Made by a program: the position numbers and the translations under genes
DNA from: an uncultured Prevotella sp.
GTDB lineage: Bacteria; Bacteroidota; Bacteroidia; Bacteroidales; Bacteroidaceae
NCBI GenBank assembly: GCA_934219025.1
Contig: CAKQDG010000012.1
Coordinates: forward strand, 1-36,356
Direction: 5' to 3'
Length of the DNA stretch: 36,356 nt
The notes under the pieces: generated by a model
What the model saw: only the letters and a program-made list of their open reading frames with translations
Databases searched by the model: none
What the model was told of the DNA's origin: nothing
In this document: piece by piece, positions 35,636 to 36,356 of the stretch
Layout of the letters: every line of letters begins with the position of its first letter
Position numbering within the stretch: the stretch's first letter is position 1

Positions 35636-36356
35636 TGAAGAAAATCAAGCTCTATGACTACCAGCAGGAGATGCTGGAGAATATCATCAAGAAACTGACA
35701 ACGAAGTCGTTTACACCCTTTCGGAAGAGAAAGGACTACGTGGAAAACTACTCTGTGTTGGTGCAGATGCCTACGGGTACGGGCAAGACCTATGTGATGG
35801 CTTCGGTGGTGAAGTGGTTTCTTGATAGCCATGAGAATGGTGAAGTCTGGATTGTCGCACATCGCCGTGAATTGGTTGAACAGATGCAACAAACACTCGA
35901 CAGATTCTGTCTGGAGTATGGCGAGAAAGAGATGGTGATGGCTGCAAAAGTCAGAATCCGTGTGCTTTCCATTCAATGGCTCGGCAGGCATATCGGGGAA
36001 CTGGAGCAGGCGGGATGTTTTCCCGGTCTGATTGTAGTGGACGAGGCTCACCATGCCTTGGCTCGTTCCTATCAAGACTTGTTCCAGCGCAATAGAATGG
36101 CGTTGAAGTTAGGCATGACGGCAACGCCTTGTCGTATGAAAAAGGAATCTTTCGGCAAACTGTTTGAAAATCTGTTGACCTCGCCTCCAACCAAGGATTT
36201 TATTAAGCATGGCTATCTTGCACCCTACGACTATGTGGTTATCGGGCAGTTCTCTCAAGACCAGTTGACTATCAATGGTTTGAAGGGACGTGGTAGTGAC
36301 GGAGACTATTCTGTCAAGGAGATGGATGAGAAACTGAACGTGCCTCAATCTGTCAA
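35635..36356 (+). CDS. DEAD/DEAH-box helicase, 5' part (3' end outside window)
   Basis: The first 240 residues of a superfamily 2 helicase. It has a Q-motif-like YDYQQEML (7-14), Walker A MPTGTGKTYV (K51), motif Ia VAHRRELVEQM, the DEAH box VVDEAHHAL (D136-H139) and motif III GMTATPCRM. This resembles the Res/UvrB-like helicases of type I/III restriction and several defence systems. The gene runs off the window end, so C-terminal domains (nuclease, PLD, other) cannot be seen. It is translationally coupled with the unknown 511-residue protein before it. Whether the three genes belong to the Septu-like operon or a separate system is open. Confidence 0.85.
   Translation, partial: MKKIKLYDYQQEMLENIIKKLTTKSFTPFRKRKDYVENYSVLVQMPTGTGKTYVMASVVKWFLDSHENGEVWIVAHRRELVEQMQQTLDRFCLEYGEKEMVMAAKVRIRVLSIQWLGRHIGELEQAGCFPGLIVVDEAHHALARSYQDLFQRNRMALKLGMTATPCRMKKESFGKLFENLLTSPPTKDFIKHGYLAPYDYVVIGQFSQDQLTINGLKGRGSDGDYSVKEMDEKLNVPQSV

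Overview
The window is a compact, entirely plus-strand stretch of a Bacteroidota chromosome. Best guess is a gut or oral Prevotella/Segatella-type organism. The basis is AT-rich DNA, weak or absent Shine-Dalgarno sites, a long-form GDP-fucose synthase, and a polysaccharide gene set typical of that phylum (DUF4422, Alg13/Alg14-like pair, NTP_transf_5, LbetaH acyltransferase, Glf). No rRNA, tRNA, CRISPR array, transposase or integrase was seen, and no gene-free stretch exceeds 300 bases.

Layout. (1) 1-1711: 3' end of gmd followed by fcl, the GDP-mannose to GDP-L-fucose pathway. (2) 1735-4379: an AT-rich interruption holding a gene remnant, a DUF697-like membrane protein and a two-TM protein with a PLD-like soluble domain; function unknown. 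(3) 4418-25926: a surface polysaccharide (capsule or O-antigen-like) cluster. It encodes a flippase, an SDR plus MenD-like ThDP enzyme pair, a fused pyruvyltransferase/acyltransferase, a Wzy-like polymerase, an LbetaH acyltransferase, a GT11 fucosyltransferase, GT2 and GT4 enzymes, an Alg14/Alg13-like split transferase, DUF4422, UDP-galactopyranose mutase, a TMK-like kinase and two nucleotidyltransferase-fold proteins. Inside this cluster sits an OLD-like ATPase-TOPRIM gene (16947-18410). (4) 25940-33239: a defence island with AbiH, then two tandem Septu-like ATPase+HNH pairs and a helical protein with a HEPN-like Arg/His motif. (5) 33256-36356: two unrecognised proteins and the start of a DEAD/DEAH helicase, cut by the window edge.

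How the genes fit together. The polymer probably contains fucose (gmd, fcl, GT11) and galactofuranose (glf, perhaps transferred by the DUF4422 protein), decorated with pyruvate ketal and acyl groups. It is flipped by the MOP exporter and polymerised by the Wzy candidate. Genes are tightly packed, with many 4-nt ATGA overlaps, so long polycistronic messages are likely.

The two most interesting signals are as follows. First, three 8-base G or C homopolymers all fall inside capsule genes: the acyltransferase half of the fusion, the LbetaH acyltransferase and the GT2. They could make polymer decoration and assembly phase-variable. Second, the duplicated ATPase/HNH modules with a HEPN-like fifth gene look like an expanded Septu-type system, followed by an unrecognised two-gene plus helicase module. 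All functional statements come from reading the sequence and from family knowledge; no searches were run.
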